Shown piece after piece: positions 26,391-35,056 of a stretch of 64,000 nucleotides of DNA (positions are counted from its first letter, which is position 1; the number at the start of each line of letters is the position of its first letter). Source of the stretch: an uncultured Poribacteria bacterium (GTDB lineage Bacteria > Poribacteria > WGA-4E > WGA-3G); NCBI GenBank assembly GCA_951828385.1, contig OX639973.1:2343200-2407199 (forward strand), in the 5' to 3' direction. The notes under the pieces are model-generated. The model did not search any database, had not been told where the DNA came from, and saw only the letters and a list, made by a program, of their open reading frames with translations. The translations under genes were made by a program, and so were the position numbers.

Positions 26391-26569
26391 AAACTTGTTA
26401 AGAACATTAGAGTTTTTCGCGCAAGAATTGATATAAATTGAGTTAAACCTAAATAATGCATCAGTGACGCATTATCTTTGGGTGTCCTTATGTAAGCTTT
26501 GTCATAAAGTATCATAAATATCCCTTCTATACTTTAAATATCACAATAAATAGCTTTAGCCTTGAATTC

Positions 26570-27949
26570 TTAACTTTTGTTGAGTCTTGAGATAAGATAT
26601 TCATGCCCGCGTTCGCCTTTAACTCTGTTACAATGACTACAGAGCAGTTGTAGGTTATCAATATGGTCAGTTCCCCCAACGGATCTCGCGATAATGTGGT
26701 CTATCTCAAGGTGTTGGGTTTGGAAATGCTCACCACAGCCGTTGCAATGCCCGCCTTGCTCTCCATATAACTGTGTCTTGTTTTCAGGGGCGTTGTATCT
26801 CGGAATTTCGCCTAAATCCGTGCGGTTGGGTACATCGTCGCGAGCGATAATATCCTCAAGCAATCCCTGATCGTCTTTGATACGCTTGATAACTAACTCG
26901 GCGGCTTTCGCTGATATATCAATACCTATCCAATTCCGCTGAAGTCTATCCGCTGCTACGAGGGTTGTGGCGCACCCACAGAACGGATCGAAAACAACCT
27001 CGCTTTCGTTAGATGAGGCTTCGATGATTCTATTGAGTAGAGCAACGGGCTTTTGGGTTGGGTAGCCTGTGCGTTCACCATCTCCAGAAGCAAGATACGG
27101 TATATCTGTCCAAATATTTCCGACAGGTTCACCTGAGTATTCGTCAGCGTAAATCTTGTATCTTGGCTTTCCGGTTCTCGTCCAATAGATTAGGTATGGA
27201 TTTTTGGCGATTCTTTCATCAAACGTTGATTGATTCCATCTCCACCCAATATTAGAAGTTACAGTTTTGTCTCCTATTTTACGAACTTCTCCTGCACTGG
27301 ACCTATTTGAATTCTGTTCCAATGCTACATGCTGAAAACGACGACCCGTTTCGGTTTCTACATGCGGAAATTTCTTGTTTAATTTTTCTGTATCTAACTG
27401 TGAGGTTACTCTATTAGCCATAACGTGTGTGTTGTCTTTAGCATAGTAAAGAAGATGATCCGATATAGTGTCAACGGCAGATTTTGATAGACTATGTGCC
27501 GCATAACGTTTCCATGTTATGTCTGCTAAAAAATTTTCCTTTCCAAACACCGCATCCATAACTAACTTGAGATAGTGGCTCATTGTCGGATCACAATGAA
27601 GGTAGATAGACCCTGTATTTTTTAGAACACGCTTCATTTCAAGTAACCGAGCAGCCATGTAAATCAGGTAAGATTTATCACTGTTTGTCATCGCAGCGTG
27701 GATGACTCGGTTAAGGACTGGATACTTTGTCTCAATTAGATCAAGCCAAGCAACATCAACATCATTGAGTGTCCACGTATCTTTGAATTCAGCACCGGCA
27801 GCCTTAGAGCCAATCGGTGCTGCATAATTCGCATTGCTATTAAAGGGTGGGTCAAGGTAGATTAATTCTACTGATTCACTATTTATCCCACGCATTATAG
27901 GCAGATTATCACCCGTGAATATTGTCTTTGGTTTAATATTTGCAGCCAT
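26570..27949 (-). CDS. DNA methyltransferase fused to HNH endonuclease
   Basis: 459 aa from the ATG at 27949; an in-frame GTG at 27991 is possible. An N4/N6 amino-methyltransferase with catalytic LIYLDPPFNSN near the N-terminus and SAM motif VVFDPFCGCATT near residue 325, the Mod/beta-class order. The variable region between them would recognise DNA. The last 70 residues are an HNH domain: HCNGCG, LEIDHIIARSVGG, NLQLLCSHCNRVKG. Fusing both activities in one chain suggests a self-contained restriction-modification or mobile-element protein. It is downstream of the small HigA-like gene and near the kinase triad, on the same strand. Confidence 0.9.
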   Translation of the reverse strand: MAANIKPKTIFTGDNLPIMRGINSESVELIYLDPPFNSNANYAAPIGSKAAGAEFKDTWTLNDVDVAWLDLIETKYPVLNRVIHAAMTNSDKSYLIYMAARLLEMKRVLKNTGSIYLHCDPTMSHYLKLVMDAVFGKENFLADITWKRYAAHSLSKSAVDTISDHLLYYAKDNTHVMANRVTSQLDTEKLNKKFPHVETETGRRFQHVALEQNSNRSSAGEVRKIGDKTVTSNIGWRWNQSTFDERIAKNPYLIYWTRTGKPRYKIYADEYSGEPVGNIWTDIPYLASGDGERTGYPTQKPVALLNRIIEASSNESEVVFDPFCGCATTLVAADRLQRNWIGIDISAKAAELVIKRIKDDQGLLEDIIARDDVPNRTDLGEIPRYNAPENKTQLYGEQGGHCNGCGEHFQTQHLEIDHIIARSVGGTDHIDNLQLLCSHCNRVKGERGHEYLISRLNKS

Positions 27950-28116
27950 ATAAAAGAATCTCAAAAATGTTGTCTTAACGCAAGTTGCCACCTATTTACT
28001 TACATAGCAAGCCGAAGAAAATGCGTGACGTTGATGGTACCTTTTTCTATTCTCACTGCGAAACAATTTCACCCCTCTGGGGTGGGGAAAATGCCTAAGA
28101 CTTTTCGTTGAAACGT

Positions 28117-28464
28117 TCAAATGTTTTGGTCAGTTGTTTTATCAGATGCCTTTTTTGCCAATTCTGGATAGAGATCTACTAACTTCGGAAAATGTTGATC
28201 CTCGTATGTCTTAATAAGCATACCGACCAACGCCATCGCTGCCGATAATGGGTGATTTTCATCCTCGCCGACACCATAGACTAAATCATCCAGTATCGCT
28301 GAAAGTTGTTGGTACTCGGTTTCTGTTACCGTGAGGCGGCTAAGGTCTTCATTCCGATTTACAATGCCTGCTAACAGATTTAGTAAACCTATAAGCCACT
28401 GTGCGGCACTATCTGGGTCGGGCGCAACATCAACAGATTTCTGAGTGGAAGGTTGCGTAGACAT
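28117..28464 (-). CDS. HigA N-terminal-like small protein without HTH
   Basis: 115 aa from ATG 28464; a TTG 54 bp upstream is an alternative. The text ETEYQQLSAILDDLVYGV followed by LVGMLIKTYEDQHFP matches the helical N-terminal module of HigA-type antitoxins, which normally leads into a helix-turn-helix. Here the protein ends about 20 residues later with no HTH. It may be a truncated antitoxin or an independent module. No toxin gene is adjacent; the HNH methyltransferase is the next gene downstream. Confidence 0.45.
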   Translation of the reverse strand: MSTQPSTQKSVDVAPDPDSAAQWLIGLLNLLAGIVNRNEDLSRLTVTETEYQQLSAILDDLVYGVGEDENHPLSAAMALVGMLIKTYEDQHFPKLVDLYPELAKKASDKTTDQNI

Positions 28465-28655
28465 AAGTGACACCTGTTTTTGTAAGTCCTGTGTTGTGTT
28501 TAAGAATTCCTTGTTCAAAAAACGTGAATATTGAATGTTTCGACAGAAGTATTCTTGCCGATAACTCTAAATCTCTACCTTCTATCCTGTTAAGTGCCAT
28601 GCAAATTATATATCGGTTTACAAAAGATTTCAAGGAAAAGATTGCCATAATAAAT

Positions 28656-28684
28656 TTGACTTGTTAAATGGAATATGTTATCAT
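28656..28684 (+). promoter_or_regulatory. Promoter of the discoidin-like gene
   Basis: TTGACT, 17 bp, TATCAT, about 105 bp before the ATG. A CTCAC-GTAAAA-GTGAG hairpin lies in the leader near 28747-28762. Confidence 0.55.
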
Positions 28685-28789
28685 ATACAAAGATTAGTAC
28701 GGTAAAATGGGTGCAGTTTATTCAAACTCACCTAAATAACGCGAAACTCACGTAAAAGTGAGATTCATTTCTATAGGAGATTGAACGGT

Positions 28790-29485
28790 ATGAAAATTAT
28801 GTATGTATTAGCAGGATTTGTGTTGATGATAGCCTTTTGTGTTATCAGCACGAGCGACATAGCACAGGCGGAGGAAGTCTTGGGAACAGGAACGGATGAA
28901 CTGTTAGGAGGCGACCTAACCGACCCAGAAGACGATGGTGATCCTGAAGCAGATAAGGATTACGATGCCATTTTCTCAGCCAACGATGAACCGGGATTCG
29001 CGGGCGGGGAATTTGCGTTTAACGTCTTCGATAACCGCCTTGGCCCCAGCAATGACAAATGGTGCTGCGGACGTGGAGGCGGCATCCCAGATGAAGGTCT
29101 ACACGTGACAGCTGAGTTTGAGGAGCAGTACGCATTGACACACTTCACTGTATCTTCAGCGAACGATGTTCCTGCAAGGGACCCCACAGTGTGGGAGATT
29201 CAGGGGTCGAACGACGGCGAAGAGTTTGAGACCATCTTTGCTCACGACGGCGATAGTTTTTGGGATCAGCGCCTGCAGGTCGTCCTTTTTGAGGCGGGGG
29301 AAGATTACGACAAACAAAAAAAAGGATATCGGTTTTTTCGGCATGTTACTTTTGACACCGCATCGAACCCGGCTGGGGCGTACTTTCAAATTGGCGAAAT
29401 TGAGTTCTTCGGCGATGATAGTTTTCCCGTAGACCCAAGAACCAAGCTCGCAACCACATGGGGACGCATCAAAAACGCCCGATAA
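28790..29485 (+). CDS. Secreted discoidin (F5/8 type C)-like protein
   Basis: 231 aa from ATG 28790 (AGGAG at 28774). Signal peptide to about residue 28 (IAQAEE), then an acidic linker. The rest has discoidin-like text: YDAIFSANDEP, YALTHFTVSSANDVPARDPTVWEIQGSNDG at about the middle, and AYFQIGEIEFFG near the end. F5/8C domains bind glycans or surfaces. Export is clear; the ligand is unknown. A strong terminator follows. Confidence 0.8.
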   Translation: MKIMYVLAGFVLMIAFCVISTSDIAQAEEVLGTGTDELLGGDLTDPEDDGDPEADKDYDAIFSANDEPGFAGGEFAFNVFDNRLGPSNDKWCCGRGGGIPDEGLHVTAEFEEQYALTHFTVSSANDVPARDPTVWEIQGSNDGEEFETIFAHDGDSFWDQRLQVVLFEAGEDYDKQKKGYRFFRHVTFDTASNPAGAYFQIGEIEFFGDDSFPVDPRTKLATTWGRIKNAR

Positions 29486-29510
29486 ACGCAAATATCGAAC
29501 ATTTCCTAAA

Positions 29511-29556
29511 GCGGAAACCTGAATCCAGTAATAACTGGGTTTGGGTTTCCGTTTTT
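29511..29556 (+). terminator. Rho-independent terminator after the discoidin-like gene
   Basis: CGGAAACC...GGTTTCCG stem with inner CCAG/CTGG pairing and TTTTT. Confidence 0.85.
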
Positions 29557-29681
29557 CATATCCGCTTGAAACTGTATGGACTCTACTGGGGAGGAGCTTT
29601 TCGATTATAAATACATAGACCCCAGTATCGAAAACTGAATAACCCGGTACCATTCGCAGGATCATGGCAACACATCTCTGC

Positions 29682-29710
29682 TTGCAAACTTACCCGAAAC
29701 ACGGTATAAT
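29682..29710 (+). promoter_or_regulatory. Promoter of DUF6785 gene 1
   Basis: TTGCAA, 17 bp, TATAAT. A near-identical block (TTGCAAACTTACCC...TATAATAG) precedes the ligase gene at 31817-31845. Confidence 0.75.
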
Positions 29711-29742
29711 AGGCGCAAATTTGTGCTTCAGCAGGAACCGGA

Positions 29743-31671
29743 ATGGAAACCAACGGAAACGCGAAACAGAACCTTGTTAAACCGCATATTCTGCTAATCG
29801 GGTTGGTACTCGTCGCTTTTAATAGCTACTGGTGCCTGATGGGGACAGAGGTATGGCACTCTACGCAGTTAACGATCGCCTCACTGTTCTTTAATGCGGT
29901 TTTCACGCTCCTTGTCTTCGTACTTGCCAATTTATTACTACAGCGATTCCTGCCGCGGCTGGCGATGTCGCAAGCCGACTTACAAACCATCTACGTCATG
30001 GTGGTCATGGTAACAACCATCAGTGGACATACCATGATGGGGTACCTCATCCCAGTCCTCGCGCATACATTTCAGTTCGCGACCCCCGAAAATGAGTGGT
30101 TATCGCTCTTTGGAAACAGTATCCCGAGTTGGATCGCCGTCAAAAGCCCGCGTATCGTAGACGGGTTCTACAACGGAGATTCTACCCTCTATAATTCTGC
30201 CACTTTAAACGCGTGGATACCGCCGGTGCTATCTTGGTCCAGTTTTGTGATCGCGCTCTGGCTGACGTTATTAGCCGTAACGATCTTTCTCCGTAAACAG
30301 TGGACCGAAAATGAACGCCTGAATTACCCAATCGTCCAACTCCCATTAGCGTTGACGAGCAACCCGAAACGTTTCTTTACTTCACCATGGATGTGGCTCG
30401 GATTCGCGCTTGCGGGTAGTGCAGAACTGCTAAATGGGCTGAGTTTCCTGTTTCCAGAGATCCCTTCCTTACCTATTAGAAACAAATCGCTTGGACAATT
30501 CAGTTCAAAGCCGTGGAGTGCGATGGGCCCGATTCGCATCTCCTTCTATCCGTTCAGCATCGGGTTGATGTTCTTCACACCGCTGGATCTCTCGTTTTCG
30601 TGCTGGTTTTTCTGGCTACTGACCCGTCTCCAGATGGTCGTGACAGATATGTTCGGCGCACGCAATATCTATAACCTCGAACAGCAGACGGGGGCTTGGA
30701 TAGCGTTCGGATGCATCCCGTTGTGGATGGGGCGACGGCACTATGGACGTATTATCCGCAAAGTTTTCGGGGTTGCGCAACGCCGTGGCGAACCACCGCC
30801 TGACGATTCCGGTGAACCGATGCGTTACCGCACGGCTGCCGGACTGTTCACCGTAGGGTTGATATTCCTTTTCTTCTTCTGCTTTCAAATGGGGATGACG
30901 TTCTGGGCGATTGGACTCTTTTTTCTTTTCTACTTTCCGATGATTCTCGGTATCACCCGTATCCGCGCCGAAATTGGGCCGCCCCTGCATCAACTCGTCC
31001 TTGTCGACCCCGGACGGACGATGGTACTTGCACTCGGAACACGCCGACTCGGCACCGGCAATTTGATGGGACTGACGTTCCTCTATCCGTTTGTTCGCTG
31101 TTTCCGCGCGCACCCGACACCGAGCGAACTGGAGGCATTCCGTCTGGCAGAGCAGAGTCGCATCGGGTACCGGCAACTGCTTATCGGGATGATATTGGCG
31201 ATTGTGTTCGGTATCCTGATAACGTTCTGGGCATATCTACACGTCCTTTACGATATGGGTGCTGGCAGCAAAGCCCGCGGCTGGATTGTTTATATGGGGT
31301 GGGAGACGTTCAACCGTCTGCAAACGTGGCTTGTCAATCCGCGGGAGCCGGGCGTGCCAGAACTCGGCGTTATTGGCAGTAGTTTCCTATTCACGATATT
31401 CCTGATGGTCATGAAAATACGGTTTCTGTGGTGGCCGTTACATCCTGCGGGTTACGTTTTAGTCAGCGGTACAGGCATGGGAAGGTTGTGGTTTACAATC
31501 TTCTTGGGTTGGTTAGCAAAAGCAATCGTGTTAAAGATTGGCGGTGTGAAACTCTACCGACAAGCCGTGCCGTTCTTTTTGGGGTTGATCTTAGGGGATT
31601 ACACGCTCGGATGTATCTGGAGCCTCATCGGATTGGTACTACAGATACCGACGTACATTGTCTGGCATTAA
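29743..31671 (+). CDS. DUF6785/DUF6784-type polytopic membrane protein, copy 1
   Basis: 642 aa with about a dozen hydrophobic helices (for example PHILLIGLVLVAFNSYW and LTIASLFFNAVFTLLVFVLA). Conserved loops include LRKQWTENERLNYPIVQLP and SFYPFSIGLMFFTPLDLSFSCWFFW, which are characteristic of this family, common in Planctomycetes, Poribacteria and relatives. An OPT-transporter-like role has been suggested by fold, but no substrate is known. It is a close paralogue of 32607-34544. Inner-membrane location is predicted. Confidence 0.88.
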   Translation: METNGNAKQNLVKPHILLIGLVLVAFNSYWCLMGTEVWHSTQLTIASLFFNAVFTLLVFVLANLLLQRFLPRLAMSQADLQTIYVMVVMVTTISGHTMMGYLIPVLAHTFQFATPENEWLSLFGNSIPSWIAVKSPRIVDGFYNGDSTLYNSATLNAWIPPVLSWSSFVIALWLTLLAVTIFLRKQWTENERLNYPIVQLPLALTSNPKRFFTSPWMWLGFALAGSAELLNGLSFLFPEIPSLPIRNKSLGQFSSKPWSAMGPIRISFYPFSIGLMFFTPLDLSFSCWFFWLLTRLQMVVTDMFGARNIYNLEQQTGAWIAFGCIPLWMGRRHYGRIIRKVFGVAQRRGEPPPDDSGEPMRYRTAAGLFTVGLIFLFFFCFQMGMTFWAIGLFFLFYFPMILGITRIRAEIGPPLHQLVLVDPGRTMVLALGTRRLGTGNLMGLTFLYPFVRCFRAHPTPSELEAFRLAEQSRIGYRQLLIGMILAIVFGILITFWAYLHVLYDMGAGSKARGWIVYMGWETFNRLQTWLVNPREPGVPELGVIGSSFLFTIFLMVMKIRFLWWPLHPAGYVLVSGTGMGRLWFTIFLGWLAKAIVLKIGGVKLYRQAVPFFLGLILGDYTLGCIWSLIGLVLQIPTYIVWH

Positions 31672-31816
31672 AGCAGTCAGCGACCGGGAGTGCTTCGCAG
31701 TGAGAACCCTACAGAGAAGAACCCTCAATTGGGAGAACTGAATGCTGAGGCGCAACCTAACAGGGGACGCTACAAAAGAGAAAACTAAATGCCCCTGGTG
31801 TGATACACATCATCCC

Positions 31817-31845
31817 TTGCAAACTTACCCAAAACACTGTATAAT
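31817..31845 (+). promoter_or_regulatory. Promoter of ligase / DUF6785 gene 2
   Basis: TTGCAA, 17 bp, TATAAT; a duplicate of the promoter at 29682-29710. Confidence 0.75.
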
Positions 31846-31876
31846 AGACGCAAATTTGGGTTGAGGTGCTATTTTA

Positions 31877-32614
31877 GTGAGCGACGTTCCGAAAACACAC
31901 CCGCGCTATCTTTCATTGACACTGCGAGACACAATCGTTGAAGGCGTAGAGCAAGGCATAACCTCTATTCATGGGCTCATCGCGCATGGGCGCGGAGAGG
32001 CGTTTGATTACCTCATCGGGGAAGCGACACACCCCTTCGCGATTGAGGCGATCCACGCTGCTGCGGTTATGCTTCTATCGGCAGCACACCCTATCATCTC
32101 CGTCAACGGGAATGTGGCAGCGTTAGCACCGGAGGGACTCATCGAACTGGGGCAGGTACTGAACGCACCGTTAGAGGTGAACATTTTCCATACGGAAACG
32201 GGGCGGGAACAGAAAATTCGAAAACATCTCCTAAAGCACGGCGCGCCAGATGTACTGATGCCAACAACTGAGGCGCAACTCTCCTATATCGATTCCAATC
32301 GAAAGTTCGTGCATCCCGATGGCATCTTTAAAGCGGATGTCGTTTTCGTGCCACTGGAGGATGGCGACCGATGTGAGGCACTTCAGAAGATGGGCAAAAA
32401 TGTCGTGACCGTCGATCTGAACCCGATGTCGCGCACCGCGAAGCAAGCGAGCATCACCATCGTGGACAACGTCGTCCGAGCATTGCCACTGTTATGCGAA
32501 AAGATTCGGGAATTGTCAAGTGATACTACAGCACAAGACATTCTGAAAAGATACAGCAACGCAGCGGTTTTACAGAAAGCACTACAGCACATCAGCAGGA
32601 GCGTGAATGACTAA
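31877..32614 (+). CDS. Archaeal-type 4-phosphopantoate-beta-alanine ligase
   Basis: 245 aa, GTG start. The whole length matches the phosphopantothenate synthetase (PPS) family best known from Archaea: HPRYLSLTLRDTIVEG, GLIAHGRGEAFDYLIGE, ISVNGNVAAL, and VPLEDGDRCEALQKMGKNV then DLNPMSRTA. The enzyme joins 4-phosphopantoate and beta-alanine with ATP in coenzyme A synthesis, in place of bacterial PanC. Its stop overlaps the start of DUF6785 copy 2 by 8 bp, so the two are translationally coupled. Presence in a bacterial contig is unusual and suggests transfer or an alternative CoA route. Confidence 0.9.
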   Translation: MSDVPKTHPRYLSLTLRDTIVEGVEQGITSIHGLIAHGRGEAFDYLIGEATHPFAIEAIHAAAVMLLSAAHPIISVNGNVAALAPEGLIELGQVLNAPLEVNIFHTETGREQKIRKHLLKHGAPDVLMPTTEAQLSYIDSNRKFVHPDGIFKADVVFVPLEDGDRCEALQKMGKNVVTVDLNPMSRTAKQASITIVDNVVRALPLLCEKIRELSSDTTAQDILKRYSNAAVLQKALQHISRSVND

Positions 32615-34544
32615 CGGAAACGCGAAGCCCAACCAAGTTAAAAGACTCGTCAAACCGCATATTCTGTTGATTGGGTTGGTGCTTGTCGCCTTTAATAGTT
32701 ACTGGTGTCTGATGGGGACAGAGGTGTGGCACTCTACGCAATTGACGATTGCCTCACTGTTTTTCAATGCGGTTTTCACGCTCCTTGTCTTCGTGCTTGC
32801 CAACCTATTGCTACAGCGATTCCTGCCACGGCTGGCGATGTCGCAAGCCGATTTGCAAACCATTTATGTCATGGTCGTCATGCTAACGACGATCAGTGGG
32901 CACACGATGATGGGGTATCTGATCCCCGTCCTCGCGCATACCTTCCAATTCGCATCGCCAGAAAACGAATGGATCCCACTTTTCGGACATCATATCCCGA
33001 CGTGGATTGCCGTCAAAAGCCCGCGCGTCTTAGACGGGTTTTACAACGGCGATTCTACACTCTACACCTCTACCACCCTAAACGCGTGGATACCGCCGGT
33101 GCTATCTTGGTCCAGTTTTGTGATCGCGCTCTGGCTGACGTTATTGGCGATAACGGTTTTTCTCCGTAAGCAGTGGACGGAAAACGAACGCCTGAACTAT
33201 CCGATCGTCCAACTCCCGTTGGCACTGACGAGCAACCCGAAACGCTTTTTTACTTCACCGTGGATGTGGCTCGGCTTTGCACTCGCAGGCGGTGCAGAAC
33301 TGCTGAACGGCTTGAACTATCTGTTTCCCGATATACCTGCGCTGCCGATCAAAGGCAAAACAATCGGGCAATTCAGCTCAAGACCGTGGAGTGCGATGGG
33401 ACCGATTCATATCTCCTTCTATCCATTTAGTATCGGGTTGATGTTTTTCACACCGCTTGACCTGTCATTTTCGTGCTGGTTCTTCTGGCTTCTCAGTCGC
33501 ATCCAACTGATTGTAACAGATGCGTTCGGGGCACGGAATATCTATCATCTCGAACAGCAGACGGGGGCTTGGATAGCGTTTGGGTGTATTCCGTTATGGA
33601 TGGGACGGAAACACTACGGACGTATCATTCGGAAGGTATTCGGCATCGCACAACGCCGCGGCGAAGCCGCGCCTGACGATTCCCGTGAACCGATGCGCTA
33701 CCGGACTGCAGCAGGGTTGTTTACTGTCGGAATGCTGTTTCTGTTCTTTTTCTGTTATCAGATGGGGATGACGTTCTGGGGAATCGGACTCTTTTTTCTA
33801 TTCTATTTCCCGTTGGTTATCGGGATCACGCGTATCCGTGCCGAGATTGGACCGCCACTGCATCAACTCATCTTTGTTGACCCCGGACGGACGATGGTGC
33901 TTGCACTCGGAACACGCCGACTTGGCGCAGGTAACCTCACGGGGTTAACGTTTCTCTATCCGTTTGTCCGCTGTTTCCGCGCACATCCGACACCGAGTGA
34001 GTTAGAGGCGTTTCGGTTGGCAGAACGGAGTCGCATCGGGTACCGACAACTGCTTATTGGGATGATATTGGCGATTGTGTTCGGTATCCTGATAACGTTT
34101 TGGGCATATCTACATGTCCTTTACGATATGGGCGCGGGGAGCAAAGCACGTGGCTGGATCGTCTATATGGGATGGGAGACGTTCAACCGCTTACAGACGT
34201 GGCTTGTCAGTCCACGGGAAACCGCCGGACCGGAACTTGGTGTTATCGGCAGCAGTTTCCTGTTCACAATCTTCCTGATGATTATGAAGATCCGGTTTCT
34301 CTGGTGGCCCCTGCATCCGGGTGGCTATGTGCTCGTAAGCGGAACGGGGATGGGTGGCTTGTGGTTCCCGATATTTTTGAGTTGGCTGGCAAAGGCGATT
34401 GTGCTGAAGATTGGCGGTGTGAAACTCTACCGACAAGCCGTGCCGTTCTTTTTAGGATTAATCCTGGGGGATTATACGCTTGGATGCGTTTGGAGTCTCA
34501 TCGGGTTGGTGCTGCAAATGCCGACTTATATCGTGTGGCACTGA
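32607..34544 (+). CDS. DUF6785/DUF6784-type polytopic membrane protein, copy 2
   Basis: 645 aa, nearly co-linear with copy 1; long runs are identical and the C-terminus PTYIVWH is shared. Same conserved loops (LRKQWTENERLNYPIVQLP). It starts within the last 8 bp of the ligase gene. The parallel promoters and genes indicate a tandem duplication, with the ligase between promoter and second copy. Possible link: transport of a CoA precursor; this is inference only. Confidence 0.88.
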   Translation: MTNGNAKPNQVKRLVKPHILLIGLVLVAFNSYWCLMGTEVWHSTQLTIASLFFNAVFTLLVFVLANLLLQRFLPRLAMSQADLQTIYVMVVMLTTISGHTMMGYLIPVLAHTFQFASPENEWIPLFGHHIPTWIAVKSPRVLDGFYNGDSTLYTSTTLNAWIPPVLSWSSFVIALWLTLLAITVFLRKQWTENERLNYPIVQLPLALTSNPKRFFTSPWMWLGFALAGGAELLNGLNYLFPDIPALPIKGKTIGQFSSRPWSAMGPIHISFYPFSIGLMFFTPLDLSFSCWFFWLLSRIQLIVTDAFGARNIYHLEQQTGAWIAFGCIPLWMGRKHYGRIIRKVFGIAQRRGEAAPDDSREPMRYRTAAGLFTVGMLFLFFFCYQMGMTFWGIGLFFLFYFPLVIGITRIRAEIGPPLHQLIFVDPGRTMVLALGTRRLGAGNLTGLTFLYPFVRCFRAHPTPSELEAFRLAERSRIGYRQLLIGMILAIVFGILITFWAYLHVLYDMGAGSKARGWIVYMGWETFNRLQTWLVSPRETAGPELGVIGSSFLFTIFLMIMKIRFLWWPLHPGGYVLVSGTGMGGLWFPIFLSWLAKAIVLKIGGVKLYRQAVPFFLGLILGDYTLGCVWSLIGLVLQMPTYIVWH

Positions 34545-34554
34545 TGTAAACGAC

Positions 34555-34584
34555 TTGACATTCAGCTTGGATTTATGCTAAAAT
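34555..34584 (+). promoter_or_regulatory. Promoter of the retropepsin-like gene
   Basis: TTGACA, 18 bp, TAAAAT; GGAG lies shortly before the ATG at 34610. Confidence 0.7.
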
Positions 34585-34609
34585 TCAGAAAACGAAGGAG
34601 TAGGAAAAA

Positions 34610-35023
34610 ATGGAACATACAACCCGCATTGAACTCGAAAATCTAAAGGATTTGCATGCGGTAGAATTAGGCGTTCGCGAATCCGAAGATGTGCGACGAC
34701 TCACTATTGAAGATGCACTCGTCGATACTGGTGCAACGGGACTCTGTTTACCCAAATCACTCGTTGAACAACTCGGACTCACTCCGCTCCGAACAACAAG
34801 GGCACAAACCGCGAACGGCATCGCGGAACGCACCATCTATTCGGAGGTGCAATACACCGTCTTAGAACGAAGTGACTCTATCAAGGTAACAGACCTCCCT
34901 GAGGATGCCCCTGTCCTCGTTGGACACATGATCTTGGAGGCTCTTGACCTCTGTGTTGATATAGAAAATGGATTGATTTATAATCCTGCACACGACGGGG
35001 AATGGACGATAAAAATCCTCTGA
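34610..35023 (+). CDS. Retropepsin-like aspartic protease family protein
   Basis: 137 aa, one domain. ALVDTGATGLCLP holds the catalytic Asp-Thr-Gly, followed by a flap-like strand and VLVGHMILEALDLCVD, the second hydrophobic-Gly motif of retroviral-type proteases. These enzymes act as homodimers. No signal peptide, so it is probably cytoplasmic. It is followed 33 bp later by a methyltransferase gene; a functional link is not evident. Confidence 0.85.
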   Translation: MEHTTRIELENLKDLHAVELGVRESEDVRRLTIEDALVDTGATGLCLPKSLVEQLGLTPLRTTRAQTANGIAERTIYSEVQYTVLERSDSIKVTDLPEDAPVLVGHMILEALDLCVDIENGLIYNPAHDGEWTIKIL

Positions 35024-35056
35024 TGGGTGAAGATACCATCAGAACTTTTCCGTTTA

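Larger units (their letters stand above)
25786..26569. other. 784-bp intergenic region with promoter and repeats
   Basis: Holds the triad promoter (25827-25854). Two CTATACACATGCCG units follow at about 25911 and 25971, each before a short hairpin (CCCTTACAGGG and GTTCCTACGGAAC). A GCCGGTTCGGTT/AACCGAAC palindrome lies near 26062, and a 250-bp inverted-repeat element at 26141-26390. No gene is supported. Confidence 0.6.

Noticed and set aside
30616..31176. Antisense frame of 186 codons in DUF6785 copy 1
   Set aside because: The low-complexity, charged text arises from opposite-strand membrane codons.
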